A stretch of DNA of 64,000 nt from Blasia pusilla (Eukaryota; Marchantiophyta; Marchantiopsida; Blasiales): NCBI GenBank assembly GCA_050084515.1, contig CM114272.1, forward strand, positions 6,262,001 through 6,326,000, written 5' to 3'. Shown here piece by piece: positions 54,960-64,000 of the stretch. Position numbers and translations under genes: made by a program. Within the stretch, counting starts at the first letter, position 1. Every line of letters starts with the position of its first letter. A model generated the notes under the pieces. The model made no database searches and had not been told where the DNA came from. It saw nothing but the letters and a program-made list of their open reading frames with translations.

Positions 54960-55469
54960 CTTTCTCTACCTTCATAGGACCATCTCTCAACTTCTCTCTA
55001 TTCCTTTCATGACCTATTAAATGACAAAGAAGGAATTGAACTGATCTTGTTCCATCGACTTCTAATATGGGCATAATGAGATCCATCATCCATGACTTTG
55101 GTCTCCATTCTAGATCTTTGTGATATAAGATTGCCCAAGAATCACAGGATAAGCAGCTCCATTCTAAACAAAGAAATTTTGCTCAATCAACACATCTCCG
55201 ATACGAGTTTTGACGGATGGACAAGCACCATAGAGTTCACCTTTTTGGTTGTTAGCCGCTCGTAGTACCCATCCATGCCCTGTATCAATTGGCCACATCC
55301 TTTGTCGTACACACTTGGCGACATGATGTTGATCTCGAACCATGATCAACGAGAGCCGAGCCCGACTCTTGAAGAGAGCCAAGTCGAACTCTAGCTCTCG
55401 TCGTTGCACGCGCCAATATGATTGAGAATAGTGTCCACCATTATGCATTTCTTCACCTTGTTCTGTCAA
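54960..55469 (-). pseudogene. Gypsy-2 protease region
   Basis: The frame includes PIDTGHGWVLRAANNQKGEL and VKTRIGDVLIEQNFFV, then a stop, then NGAAYPVILGQSYITKI. This matches the protease segment of plant gypsy elements that lack a standard D-T/S-G spacing in the fragment seen. The stop codon and nearby frameshifts make it inactive. Confidence 0.65.
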
Positions 55470-55718
55470 GGCTTCTCCTACTCTTGCCTCTTTTCCCGTA
55501 AGTCAAGCTTTTGTCCAAACACTTGGCAAAGCTCTTCATCTTCTTCTTCGTGATGTCAAGTATCCAAAGCTCTCACCATCACCATATCTGCAGTCATCGC
55601 CTCTTCCTTTTGATCACATCTATGATCAACTCATGAAAGTCACGTTTGGCTATGCCCAAGACTTCCCTCAAAGAAAACTCTATTTTCGCATCCAAAATCC
55701 TCTCCTCAAGAATCTCCT

Positions 55719-56009
55719 TTAAATTCGTGCTTGTCTCGATATCGCATCATCGCACTTGTATGTAGGAGTCTTACCCTTGGTCTTATGAGGAGACCTCAAT
55801 TCGTTCTCCTTGGTCCCTGCTTCTTTGACATGAGAATCCCTCACAGATTCAAATGTGGAAGGTCCTTCTTCTCTTGATGGTTGCGCCTCCGGTTGTCCTT
55901 TTCTTCTTAAGATCCTTGCTCTTCTTGCGGCTTCCTCAGCATCAACACCATCATTGTCGCCTCTCCTCTTCTCCTCCACACTAGCATCTTGCCAACTCAC
56001 ATGTTTCTC
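55719..56009 (-). pseudogene. Gypsy-2 gag-pol junction segment
   Basis: This frame directly follows the gag stop codon (TAA at 56,010-56,012) in the same reading frame. It encodes a charged segment with EEAARRARILRRKGQPEAQP. It would be part of the gag-pol protein if the TAA were read through or is a mutation. Confidence 0.6.
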
Positions 56010-57236
56010 TTATGCTAGATATGCTTTAACACACCCAGCTTCCAGTGGATCATCCCATCCAGTCAGATGACGGATAGTCTCTACCCCTCGTATCATAACT
56101 TCTCGAGGAAATTCTAATGATTCACTTTTAGCTACAGATACAATAGGCGCTTCAATTTTTACTGCAAAGGTGTTAGAATCTAATGTCGTAGTGGCAACTC
56201 CTACTTGACTTCTCACTAATCCTTTCATACCTCCTCTACCAAAGTTGGTATTCAACGGCATACCAGTCTGCGTCGAATGAATCTTCCCATCTTTGAAGTT
56301 TACTATTCCATTTCTAAGAGCTTCTGAAAATTCCTCACATTCTCGACGTTGATGCTCAACACTATCACACCATATACATCTTCTCACAAAGTTCTTACTT
56401 GTTGAAGGAGCACCAACACTAGGATTCCTATCAAATTTAAGCTCAGCCATTTCTACTCTCAACTCTCTCAAACCTTTCACCAACTCATCAATGGTAGAAT
56501 CTTCAAGCTTTGCTGGCATGGGCTTAGGCAAAGGATTTGAAATTGGTACCTCCGACTTGAATATTGTGGTTCTACCTCTACTTCGACTTTGCTTTGTGAG
56601 GATAGCAACAGCTTCTTCCACTTTCTTCCAATTAGTGTTGACACCTCCTTCTTCATTCTTGTCCGCCAACATTATGAAAAGCTTGTCCTCCAAATTCTCA
56701 TCTGCCGCCTCAAGGAATAACTCGGTTTTCCTCAAGTCTAGAGTTGCCCTTTCAGAAGGAGAAAGCTGAAAAAATCGCTTCTCAAACTCACGCAACAACT
56801 CATTTGGAGTCATTCCCTTCCCTGGACGTTGCTCTATCCATTCTAGAAAACTCCTCTTAGTCACCCGATCCACATCATCAACGAAGAATTCTCCTTTCAG
56901 CAACTGTTTATACTCCTCCCATGAGGTTGGATTTTCTGCTCTCAACTTCTTTACTTGACTACGGATCTCTGGTATTACAACTAACTCAAAACTTGACACC
57001 ATATCACCTTCGGGTACACGGTTTACCTCCATCTCACAGACGTACTCTCGAACATACTTGGTGATGTTCCTGCCATCAAATCTCCCCAACTTCTTCACAA
57101 TCGCTTGGAGAGCCCTTGTTGATCTTTGCTCTCCGATATGAACTCCTTCTTGTTGGCTCAACAATGTTGTCAAAGTTCGGAGAAGATCCTCAGCTCCCTC
57201 AAGTCCCATTGATGAAGTACTCCCAAAAGTAGTCAT
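56010..57236 (-). CDS. Gypsy-2 gag polyprotein
   Basis: This is an intact 408-residue frame from the ATG at 57,236 (MTTFGSTSSMG). The frame is open 14 codons further, but those codons precede the likely start. It contains the retrotransposon gag core (TKYVREYVCEMEVNRVPEGD, WEEYKQLLKGEFF, GMTPNELLREFEKRFFQL) and a perfect CCHC zinc knuckle CIWCDSVEHQRREC at residues 287-300. Gag binds and packages element RNA. It is the longest intact retroelement frame in the window. Confidence 0.88.
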   Translation of the reverse strand: MTTFGSTSSMGLEGAEDLLRTLTTLLSQQEGVHIGEQRSTRALQAIVKKLGRFDGRNITKYVREYVCEMEVNRVPEGDMVSSFELVVIPEIRSQVKKLRAENPTSWEEYKQLLKGEFFVDDVDRVTKRSFLEWIEQRPGKGMTPNELLREFEKRFFQLSPSERATLDLRKTELFLEAADENLEDKLFIMLADKNEEGGVNTNWKKVEEAVAILTKQSRSRGRTTIFKSEVPISNPLPKPMPAKLEDSTIDELVKGLRELRVEMAELKFDRNPSVGAPSTSKNFVRRCIWCDSVEHQRRECEEFSEALRNGIVNFKDGKIHSTQTGMPLNTNFGRGGMKGLVRSQVGVATTTLDSNTFAVKIEAPIVSVAKSESLEFPREVMIRGVETIRHLTGWDDPLEAGCVKAYLA

Positions 57237-57979
57237 CTTGATAAGACTCCAACTTGCAAACACAAACAACCGCCTCAAAGAGCTCTCAGTGGAAGCACCA
57301 TTTGTCGTGTCAAGAATCTTTCTTCGAGCAAGGGCGGGCCTTCTAGCTGCGGTAGATGCGGTCGATGCAAGGTGAACTCTCTAATAAGTTCTCCTTTTTC
57401 AATACAAAATTATGATGTACACTCTCCATTCTCTCACGACAGGTATCACAAATGGAAGTGCCGAGGCGATCACTTCTTCGTAACATCGGACCCCGAAATT
57501 CCTAACTATAAAATCCCTATAAACTATTTTACGTTTGTACACGAGGAAGATAGCACAACTAGTGTTAAACCCTACTTGACCAGGCCTATTGACATCCATG
57601 GATCGCTATATAAGGACATACAAAGTACAATCCCATGTCCTTCCATATGTGACGATAGGAAGAATCACCGGAGTTGGAGATTGCATGACCTGGTTCATGA
57701 ACGCCTCCCCAAAGTGATAAACTAAATAGCGAGTGAACCAGTGCCTATCTACAAAGAGTACCTTGACATGGTAAGGATTTAGGAAAGGAAAGTCGGGACA
57801 CTGATTCGTGCTCCACCCCTATCCATGCTTGCAGGACATTCTCTACTCTCCTCAAGAATGGGTTTTGGCGGAGTTATTCTCCCAAGAGGGATAATCCACT
57901 CTCATTGGGAAAGTAACAAGCCAAAACATCCGCTATTTTAGTATGACAAAACTCCTCTACGGTGACAAACCTCTCATCC

Positions 57980-58003
57980 CCACACACACACACACACACA
58001 CAC
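57980..58003. repeat. (CA)n microsatellite
   Basis: About 12 uninterrupted CA units. Confidence 0.95.
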
Positions 58004-58171
58004 CACACTCTAGAAACCTCTCGAAGAATAGACCATGATCAAGTTACTCTCCCAAGAGGGGTGATCCACTCTCATTGGAAGAGCAAGCAATCCCAAAGCC
58101 ATACACTCAAGAGAGACACGAGAGACTGAAGATGTGGAATAGAAGGTGATGAACCCTTGAAGGTCCCTCCT

Positions 58172-58181
58172 CTTTATATAC
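58172..58181 (-). promoter_or_regulatory. TATA box of gypsy-2 LTR
   Basis: The minus strand reads GTATATAAAGAGG about 0.95 kb before gag, consistent with the LTR core promoter. Confidence 0.6.
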
Positions 58182-58589
58182 TCACAAGGGATCCACAAGA
58201 GTACGAAATAGAGCTTATCTTATCTTGTGCCACATTGCTTCCTCTCAAGGCTTAGCCAATCACATTTTGACACAAGTAGATTTCCTCTTATCTCTTCCAA
58301 AATATCCTCTTTTACCCACATGATATTTTCCAAATTACCCCAACTAACCTAGCCACCAACCAAGACTACTTTTGCTTTTCATTAAAGCAACTACTTTACT
58401 TTTATAAAGTCATCTTTTATTTATTACCTCCTTTTCCTAAAGTTGGGCCCGCATAAAAGAGGCACCATAAAGAGGTTTAAACATAAGAATCTCCTTTTTC
58501 TAAGCCAATTTATTTAATACTAATGAAACTCTATCTAACACTTAATGACGAAGGAGTTTACACACTGGTTGATTTTACTATACGACAAC

Positions 58590-58900
58590 GTTGCCCATGC
58601 GCAACCGCGTTCGCCGGACCGACCTCGTCCGTCCTACCACGTTCGCCGCCACAACTCCACCACATCCACTCCTACCACGTTGGAGGGGGGAACTTGGCCC
58701 GCGGCCCTATGCGGCCCCTTGGGCCCTTAATGCGGGGGGGGAGCCTGGCCCAACCCCTATGGGCCTCTCCAACTTTTGGGGAGGGAGCAATAAATGGGGG
58801 GGGGGGATGAAATAAATGCCCCGAGGGGGGGGGGGCCGTCCGGCCCGTGGCCTCCCTACGGGAGGAAAGAGGGGAGGGGTGGGGCGCGCTCTCCTACGCC
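58590..58900. repeat. GC-rich block with long G runs
   Basis: After a CCG/CGTCC-rich part, several runs of 6 to 12 G occur on the plus strand (58,683-58,850). The block is sharply different from the AT-rich surroundings and lies between the gypsy-2 LTR and the ORF at 58,964. The spaced G runs could form G-quadruplexes. Confidence 0.7.
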
Positions 58901-58963
58901 CTATCCACGATAGATCTCGGCCTATCGGCTACTCAGATGTGACAAATGCAAGATACTTTCTAA

Positions 58964-59539
58964 ATGAGTTTTGACGAATTACGCTTTAGCAATGGTGAGT
59001 TCTACGTTCCTCTTGATGAACAAGAAAGGGATTATACACCTATAGATGTCGACGTCGTAGAGGTGATACAAATATCAAGTCCGGAATATATCCCATCGCA
59101 GATCGTTGAAAATAGGAATAATGCTTCAAGTCCTGGCTATGCTCCATCGCCGATTTTTGAAAATATGGATAAGGCTTTAAGTCCTAGCTATGTACCATTG
59201 CCGATTTTTGAAAATGGGATTAATGCTCCTAATGTTAGCATAAGCCCTTTGAGAAATGGTCAGAGTTGTAGTTATGATGAGAGTGCATCTAGGATTTTAA
59301 CCACACCTGTGGTGAATCATCATTCTATTTCACAAGAAGTAGTTGGAGGTCAGGAGGGAGAAGGAGATACAGATTCCACACATGATTGCATCCCTTCCTC
59401 AAACCCTATAGCATCTAGCCATTCATTCGTACGTGATTGTTGCGGGTCGGGGTCATGGGAAATTAGTGATTGTCATACAATTTGCTCGGAGGACTCAAGT
59501 GAGATGAGTACGGCCGAGTCTCATTGCCCGTTAGAATGA
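58964..59539 (+). CDS. Acidic Ser/Pro-rich protein with three 17-residue repeats, likely Helitron B leader ORF
   Basis: This open frame has 191 codons. Residues 38-54, 55-71 and 72-88 are tandem copies of a unit like SSPGYAPSPIFENMDKA, encoded by a 51-bp tandem repeat (59,075-59,227). The rest is acidic and serine-rich, with no membrane segment or known domain. It lies on the same strand and directly 5' of Helitron B coding sequence, so it may be the element's first exon or an independent ORF. Function is unknown. Confidence 0.45.
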   Translation: MSFDELRFSNGEFYVPLDEQERDYTPIDVDVVEVIQISSPEYIPSQIVENRNNASSPGYAPSPIFENMDKALSPSYVPLPIFENGINAPNVSISPLRNGQSCSYDESASRILTTPVVNHHSISQEVVGGQEGEGDTDSTHDCIPSSNPIASSHSFVRDCCGSGSWEISDCHTICSEDSSEMSTAESHCPLE

Positions 59540-59879
59540 TTTTCCTATTTCATATTTTTATAAAAACTTCAGTTATGTGATAATCTATTTTTTAATATAG
59601 ATTATGATATTCATGGACCAAATCTTGAGTATAAGTTTTTTTAACAAAATTTTCTCTTTTTTTCTATTATTTTTTATATATTGAAATTACATATTTTGGT
59701 CGGATGGTTAATATTTTCACAAGGTGCATGAATCTCAAGAGGAACCATCGAGGCGAAATGAAAAAAGACCATTCGCAGACATCACAAATATAGTCTTTTC
59801 CATCTCCAATGTGGTCTTTCCATCTCCAATGTATATTTCTAAACTATATACTCAAATTTAATATAGATATGTTTGAAGT

Positions 59880-61479
59880 ATACTAGGTTTATAAGCTCGC
59901 CTTTTAGTATGTGTTGTGGGCATGGTAAGATTCAATTAACATATTTGACAGCTTCACCTTCTATACTAGCATAATTACTTTCTGGTATGAGTTCAAATAG
60001 TCTTCATTTTTTGCGTAATGCACCTGCCTATAATAGTGCTCTTCAATTGGCATCTACTAGGGCATTTGTGACGGAGCAACGAGGCGGTAGAGGAAACTTT
60101 AGGATTCAAGGTGGTGTATATCATTCTATTGGACCTCTTCATGCTGAAAGTGGTGCTCCTCCACAATTTGCGCAAATTTCTATTCATGATGATGAGCATC
60201 AGATGGAACATAGAAGAAGGATTATGAGTGGAGATTATCGGGATCAATTGAGGCCAGAGATCTTAGGGGATTACAAGATATGTTACATGCCCATAATCCA
60301 TATGTGGCTTTATTTTGAAATGTGGCTATTGATCCATGTAATTCTGACTTTCATATTGTTCTTAAGGGTAGTAAGCGAGGTCTTGATGCAAAACGATACA
60401 CCTTGCATGTTGCTTCACAGATTGTAGCTATCTTGCCTAGAGATGGGAGTGAGCTAGTAGAAAGACGTGATATTATTGTTCGCTTACATGGAGGAGGGAT
60501 TCGTCGTCTGTCAGACTTGAATGAAGCATATATCCCATTGCACTTTGTTTTGCCTTTTGTTTATGGTGAAGCAGGTTGGCATCCTGGGATACCTTTGCAA
60601 GGGCAACATGATCATAGAGATGATCTGCCGTTAAGAGGGGATGCTATGATGGACGAAGATAGAGATGATATTGTTCAAGGAGGAATTCCAGGTGATGTTA
60701 CCACTCATGAGGCGAGTTCAAAGACCATTACAGCTTTACAATTTGCTTCATTCAGACTTCAAATGCAAACTAACGCTATGGATAATAATCGGTTGTTGAG
60801 GTTTCGTGGTCTTACTCAAGAATATATGGTGGATATGTATGCAACTATCGAAATGCAACGGCTAACTTGGATATGATTGCATCAAAAAGAGTTGAGATCT
60901 GATTTTTACCAAGGTGTCAGAGATGCCATGACTCGGCATGATGTTAACGGTCAAGGCATAGGGAGACGATTATCTTACCTTCGTCTTTCGAGAGGAGGAC
61001 CCGTCACATGCATCAATTGTACCATGATGCTATGGCCATTGTGAGACATTTTGGGAAGCCTGACTACTTTTTGACTATGACGTGCAATCCTAAATGGCGA
61101 GAAATTATTTCATTGTGCTTCATGGGCAATCAACGTCTGATCGTCCTAACCTGGTTGTACGTGTTTTCCAACAAAAGAAGAAGGAGTTGTTGAGACTTAT
61201 ATAGGATAAGCATATTTTGGGTCGAGTGGTAGGATGCCTTCATGTGGTTGAGTTCCAAAAGAGAGGGATACCACATGTGCATATCCTAATTATTCTTGCT
61301 TTTGAGGATAAGCCAAGGACAACCTCTGATTTTGACGATATCATATCTGCTGAGATTCTGAATCCCATGACTCATCCTAAGCTACATTCTTTGTAAGAAA
61401 TTGTATGATTCATGGTCCGTGTGGAGTAGCATCCATCTCTTGCACCTTGCACGGATAAAACGACAAAAAATGTTCCAAA
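59880..61479 (+). pseudogene. Helitron B Rep, first part
   Basis: Frames 59,987-60,427 and 60,322-60,876 encode the Rep N-terminus (NSALQLASTRAFVTEQRGG, YHSIGPLHAESGAPP, then GSELVERRDIIVRLHGGGIR). The frame stops at TGA (after LTWI) where Helitron A has CGA, a CpG-to-TpG change. The HUH segment VEFQKRGIPHVHILIIL lies near 61,240-61,290. Frameshifts near 60,320, 60,980 and 61,390 add to the damage. Confidence 0.87.
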
Positions 61480-61484
61480 GGATA

Positions 61485-62745
61485 TGTAATGTCTAAGTAT
61501 TTCTTATTTACAGTCAATTGTAGAGTTCGATCCCCAAGAGGATCATTGTTGGATGAAAAGAGAGTATAAAGTGATGATTATGTTGTAAAAGTAGTGTGAT
61601 TGATTATGTAATTCAAATGGAGTATTCTAGTAATATCTTCCGATCCTTTTTAGTACCTATGTTTTCTTCTTCAATTCTCTCGAGTGGAATTTAAAGTATG
61701 CTCAGGCAATTTGTTCTCTCGACACCTCGGAACCTCACAGAGACCTCAAGAATAAAGCAGGCTTCTCCTACTTTCGGAACTCAATCCGTCGGGGCAGGTT
61801 ACTCTCTGTCAAACAGATTTCATACAACTTTATGTTGATTATTCCATTGATGAGAAAGGTTCGCCTGATTCACTCTTCACTCGGCAGACCCAAAAAGAAT
61901 ATTCAAACATAAGCATCGCACATCAGAATGAATGAATGAATGCTTTACTACTCCATCAAGAATTGGAAGACTTCAAAGTATATACAAGCTCGAGAGGGTA
62001 CAACTCTCTTGCTCGGACCATTCCTACAAAGATAAGGACTTCATGAGCGAATGATGATAATAGCTTCTGTCATGTTTCTTACATATTCTCGAGAGTAGGA
62101 GTGTTTCTATGATCCCTGTGAATCCGCGGTATAAAACTGTTCTAACTACCAATTTGATACAAAGGGTCGCGCCCTTTCCTAGTCTAACTGTTCTAACATG
62201 CGTAGCTTGAAATCACTGTCATTCTTAGCTTCACTTCGCTGCGAAGTTTGGACTTCTTCTTCTTCCTTTGAGGACGAAGCTCTTCCTCTTGGTTTGAGGA
62301 CGAAGCTCTTCCTCTTCCTTTGAGGACGAAGCTCTTCCTCTTTGTTTGAGGACGAAGCTCTTCTTCTTCGTTTGAGGACGAAGCTCTTCATTCTTCGTTC
62401 TTGTTTCAGGTGCTTCGTGCTTCGTATAAGAGCGAAGTACTTCTTTCTCTTCTTCTTCATGCTTCGTTCAAGAGCAAAGCACTTCATAGACAGAGCTTCG
62501 TACATCTTCATTGAGCTTTGTTAAGCTTTGTTGAGCTTCGTTAAGCTTCGTTAAACTTCGTCCTCTCCTCTAAGGCAAATCCTTGATCTTCCATCTCGCT
62601 GCCTTGTCTTGGGAGCTTCGTGCTTTACTTAATCTTACTCATTCTTCTCCCTAATAATATATAATAATCCAAATCATAATGTACAAGAGTCTTTGTTCAA
62701 TAAAAAGATACATTTCTTCAAGATTACAAAATTGTGGGTATCACA
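61485..62745. mobile_element. Solo LTR inserted in Helitron B
   Basis: Comparison with Helitron A shows a 1,261-bp insertion bounded by the 5-bp duplication GGATA (61,480-61,484 and 62,746-62,750). The insert begins TGTAATGTCT and ends GGGTATCACA, so it has the TG...CA ends and TSD length of an LTR. No gag or pol is present, which fits recombination between the two LTRs of a full element. An AATAAA-like sequence near 62,699 suits the R region of a plus-strand LTR. Confidence 0.88.
62240..62480. repeat. Tandem repeat of GAGGACGAAGCTCTTC inside the solo LTR
   Basis: At least six units of 26-36 bp share the core TTTGAGGACGAAGCTCTTC. The core holds GAAGCTCTTC, a near palindrome. The 110-codon minus-strand frame over the repeat (Lys/Arg/Glu-rich) is a repeat artefact. 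Confidence 0.85.
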
Positions 62746-62750
62746 GGATA

Positions 62751-63862
62751 CCCAATGCCCTTTGCATCAATGACAATGGAGAATGAGGATGGATATCCTA
62801 TTTATAAGAGGTAATTCATTGGTTTTGTTGTTTATTTCTTCATTTAATGTTCTTCTATTAGTGTGCTATCTTTTTTCCCCAACTATTAACATACTTCTAT
62901 ATGTGTTTATGTAGGCGTGATAATGGCAGATTGATTAATAAGTCAAATCATGACTTTGATAATCGTTGGGTGGTTCCATACAATCCAATGTTATGTACTT
63001 TATTTGATTGTCATATCAATCTGGAGATAACAAATAGCATCTTGGCAGTAAAGTACTTTTATAAGTATGTGTACAAAGGATCTGATGCCATATCATATAC
63101 CTTGGCAAATACTACATTAGGAAAGGATACTATTGATGAGACATCATTATATCTTGATGCAAGGTATTTTGATCCCTTCTATCTTTCAAGATCTCCCAAT
63201 TTTTCCTATGATATTATTTGGGACTCTAACAATATTTATATTGTATGGTATGAAGGTGCGCTTTTCTTCTTGAAGCATGTTGGCGAATCTTCAAGTTTAG
63301 TCTACATGCAGAGCAACCAAGTATTGTGAGATTGATTGTTCATCTTCCGCATCAAATGGTATATTTTCATGGGCAAGATTCATTGGGTAATATTCGAGTT
63401 TAAGTAAGGAAACCATTCTCACTCAATGGTTTGCAACAAATGTTTCGATTTGATTTGCGCGACAATATCTTTATTTGGAGTTCCCTTCTCATTACTCTTG
63501 GAATAAGAAGCAATGGCATCCCAGAAACGTGCACGAAAAGGATGTGGACATCCTATTGACGCCTCAGATATGACAAATCCAGGTAAACTTTCTATTCTTT
63601 GTTAAGATACAATTATTAATGTTAAAATCATATTCATGCTTCCTTGCTAATACTTTTTTTTTTTTTTGCTAATCTTAGTCAAGGGGAGCGTCATTGGCTA
63701 CGATTACTTCTCCATCATGTGAGAGGAGCTCAATCATATCAAGATTTGAGAACCATCGATGATGTAGTTTATCCTACCTTCAAAGAGACCGCTATTCAGA
63801 TGGGACTTTTGGAGGACGATAGAGAAATCTTTTCTTGCTTTGAAGAGGCGGTTGTTATTTAG
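62751..63862 (+). pseudogene. Helitron B Rep, second part and linker
   Basis: After the LTR the reading continues with PFASMTMENEDGYP, a probable intron (GT near 62,811 to TATGTAG near 62,914), then RRDNGRLINKSNHDFDNRWV and the tyrosine region VKYFYKYVYKGS (63,050-63,085). The linker frame with AQSYQDLRTIDDVVYPTFKE ends at TAG (63,860), where Helitron A continues. The helicase would lie beyond the window. Confidence 0.85.
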
Positions 63863-64000
63863 ATCGACTATTCATTACGTCTACTCTTTGCCGATGTCTT
63901 CTATATAATACACCTTCCCTTCCGGATAGGGTGTGGGAACATTCTTTGGTTCCATTGATGTAAGATCTTTTACATCAAAGGCGTGAGGTAATATCCATGG

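Larger units (their letters stand above)
52796..58560 (-). mobile_element. Gypsy-2 LTR retrotransposon, 3'-truncated
   Basis: Minus-strand order is candidate 5' LTR (about 58.5-57.35 kb, TATA at 58.17 kb), gag (57.2-56.0 kb), protease (55.5-54.96 kb), RT and RNase H (54.2-52.8 kb). Integrase and 3' LTR are missing because the sequence switches to Helitron A at about 52,795. Its proteins belong to a different gypsy lineage from gypsy-1 (no methyltransferase, different gag). Confidence 0.88.
57300..58560 (-). other. Candidate 5' LTR and leader of gypsy-2
   Basis: This is non-coding sequence upstream of gag. A motif TTACTCTCCCAAGAGGG(A/G)T(A/G)ATCC with CACTCTCATTGG occurs twice (about 57,876 and 58,045). 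A (CA)12 microsatellite occupies 57,980-58,003. No second LTR copy exists in the window for comparison, so the borders are estimated. Confidence 0.5.
59740..64000 (+). mobile_element. Helitron B (runs off the right edge), interrupted by a solo LTR
   Basis: The plus strand is closely similar to the minus-strand Helitron A, from its N-terminal region (about 59,800; shared CATCTCCAATGTATATTTC) through Rep to the linker region at the window end. Compared with A it lacks about 550 bp, including the acidic exon, and lacks A's 295-bp tandem duplication. It contains a 1,261-bp LTR insertion at 61,485. The 5' border is not defined. Confidence 0.88.

Noticed and set aside
62179-62511. Lys/Glu-rich 110-codon minus-strand frame
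   Set aside because: It is a translation of the minisatellite within the solo LTR.

Overview
This is a eukaryotic nuclear window, almost certainly from a streptophyte plant. The support is plant germin-like protein genes with TATA boxes, plant-type Helitrons, Ty3/gypsy LTR retrotransposons and introns with GT..AG borders. The retroelement repertoire looks more like a non-seed land plant (bryophyte or lycophyte grade) or close algal relative than a flowering plant, but species cannot be fixed from the sequence. The window is gene-poor: two intact host-like genes (germin-like proteins at 18.7 kb and 22.1 kb) sit among decayed and nested mobile DNA.

Layout. 0-2.1 kb: AT-rich, no gene seen. 2.15-11.7 kb (minus): a decayed gypsy-type LTR retrotransposon, gypsy-1. 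Its pol carries two extra domains, a complete C5-cytosine DNA methyltransferase (motifs I to X, 5.6-6.5 kb) between protease and reverse transcriptase, and a PHD-type zinc finger after the integrase. Part of its protease/RNase H region is duplicated and its reverse transcriptase core is deleted. 11.7-17.7 kb: intergenic DNA with minisatellites. 17.7-25.7 kb: a germin-like protein cluster with two intact intronless genes in convergent orientation and a third copy killed by an early nonsense codon. Copies 2 and 3 arose by a segmental duplication that included both flanks. A 35-bp-TIR element and several perfect hairpins lie between them.

26.0-37.4 kb: nested Helitrons. An older minus-strand Helitron (25,991-26,689 plus 35,963-37,378) is split by a complete plus-strand Helitron (26,690-35,962) whose TC start, 3' hairpin, CTAG end and A|T insertion site can all be read. 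37.4-38.8 kb (minus): a relic of an SF3 (D5-like) helicase joined to the beginning of a polymerase-like domain, as in virophages, transpovirons and related mobile DNAs. It is fused directly to the 5'-truncated Helitron. 38.8-46.6 kb: low-information host DNA with short unrecognised ORFs, tandem repeats and an LRR-protein relic. 46.7-52.8 kb (minus): Helitron A, joined to the 3'-truncated end of a second gypsy element, gypsy-2 (52.8-58.5 kb, minus; intact gag ORF, decayed protease/RT/RNase H, no integrase). 58.9-64 kb (plus): Helitron B, interrupted by a 1,261-bp solo LTR with a GGATA target-site duplication.

How it fits together. Nearly everything apart from the germin-like genes is transposon-derived and inactive. 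Every Helitron helicase visible here has a damaged Walker A motif, and the retroelement frames carry many nonsense codons, several of the CGA-to-TGA type expected from deamination of methylated CpG. The most unusual content is a retroelement that carried both a DNA-methylation writer and a chromatin-reader-like finger, and the virus-like helicase/polymerase fragment.
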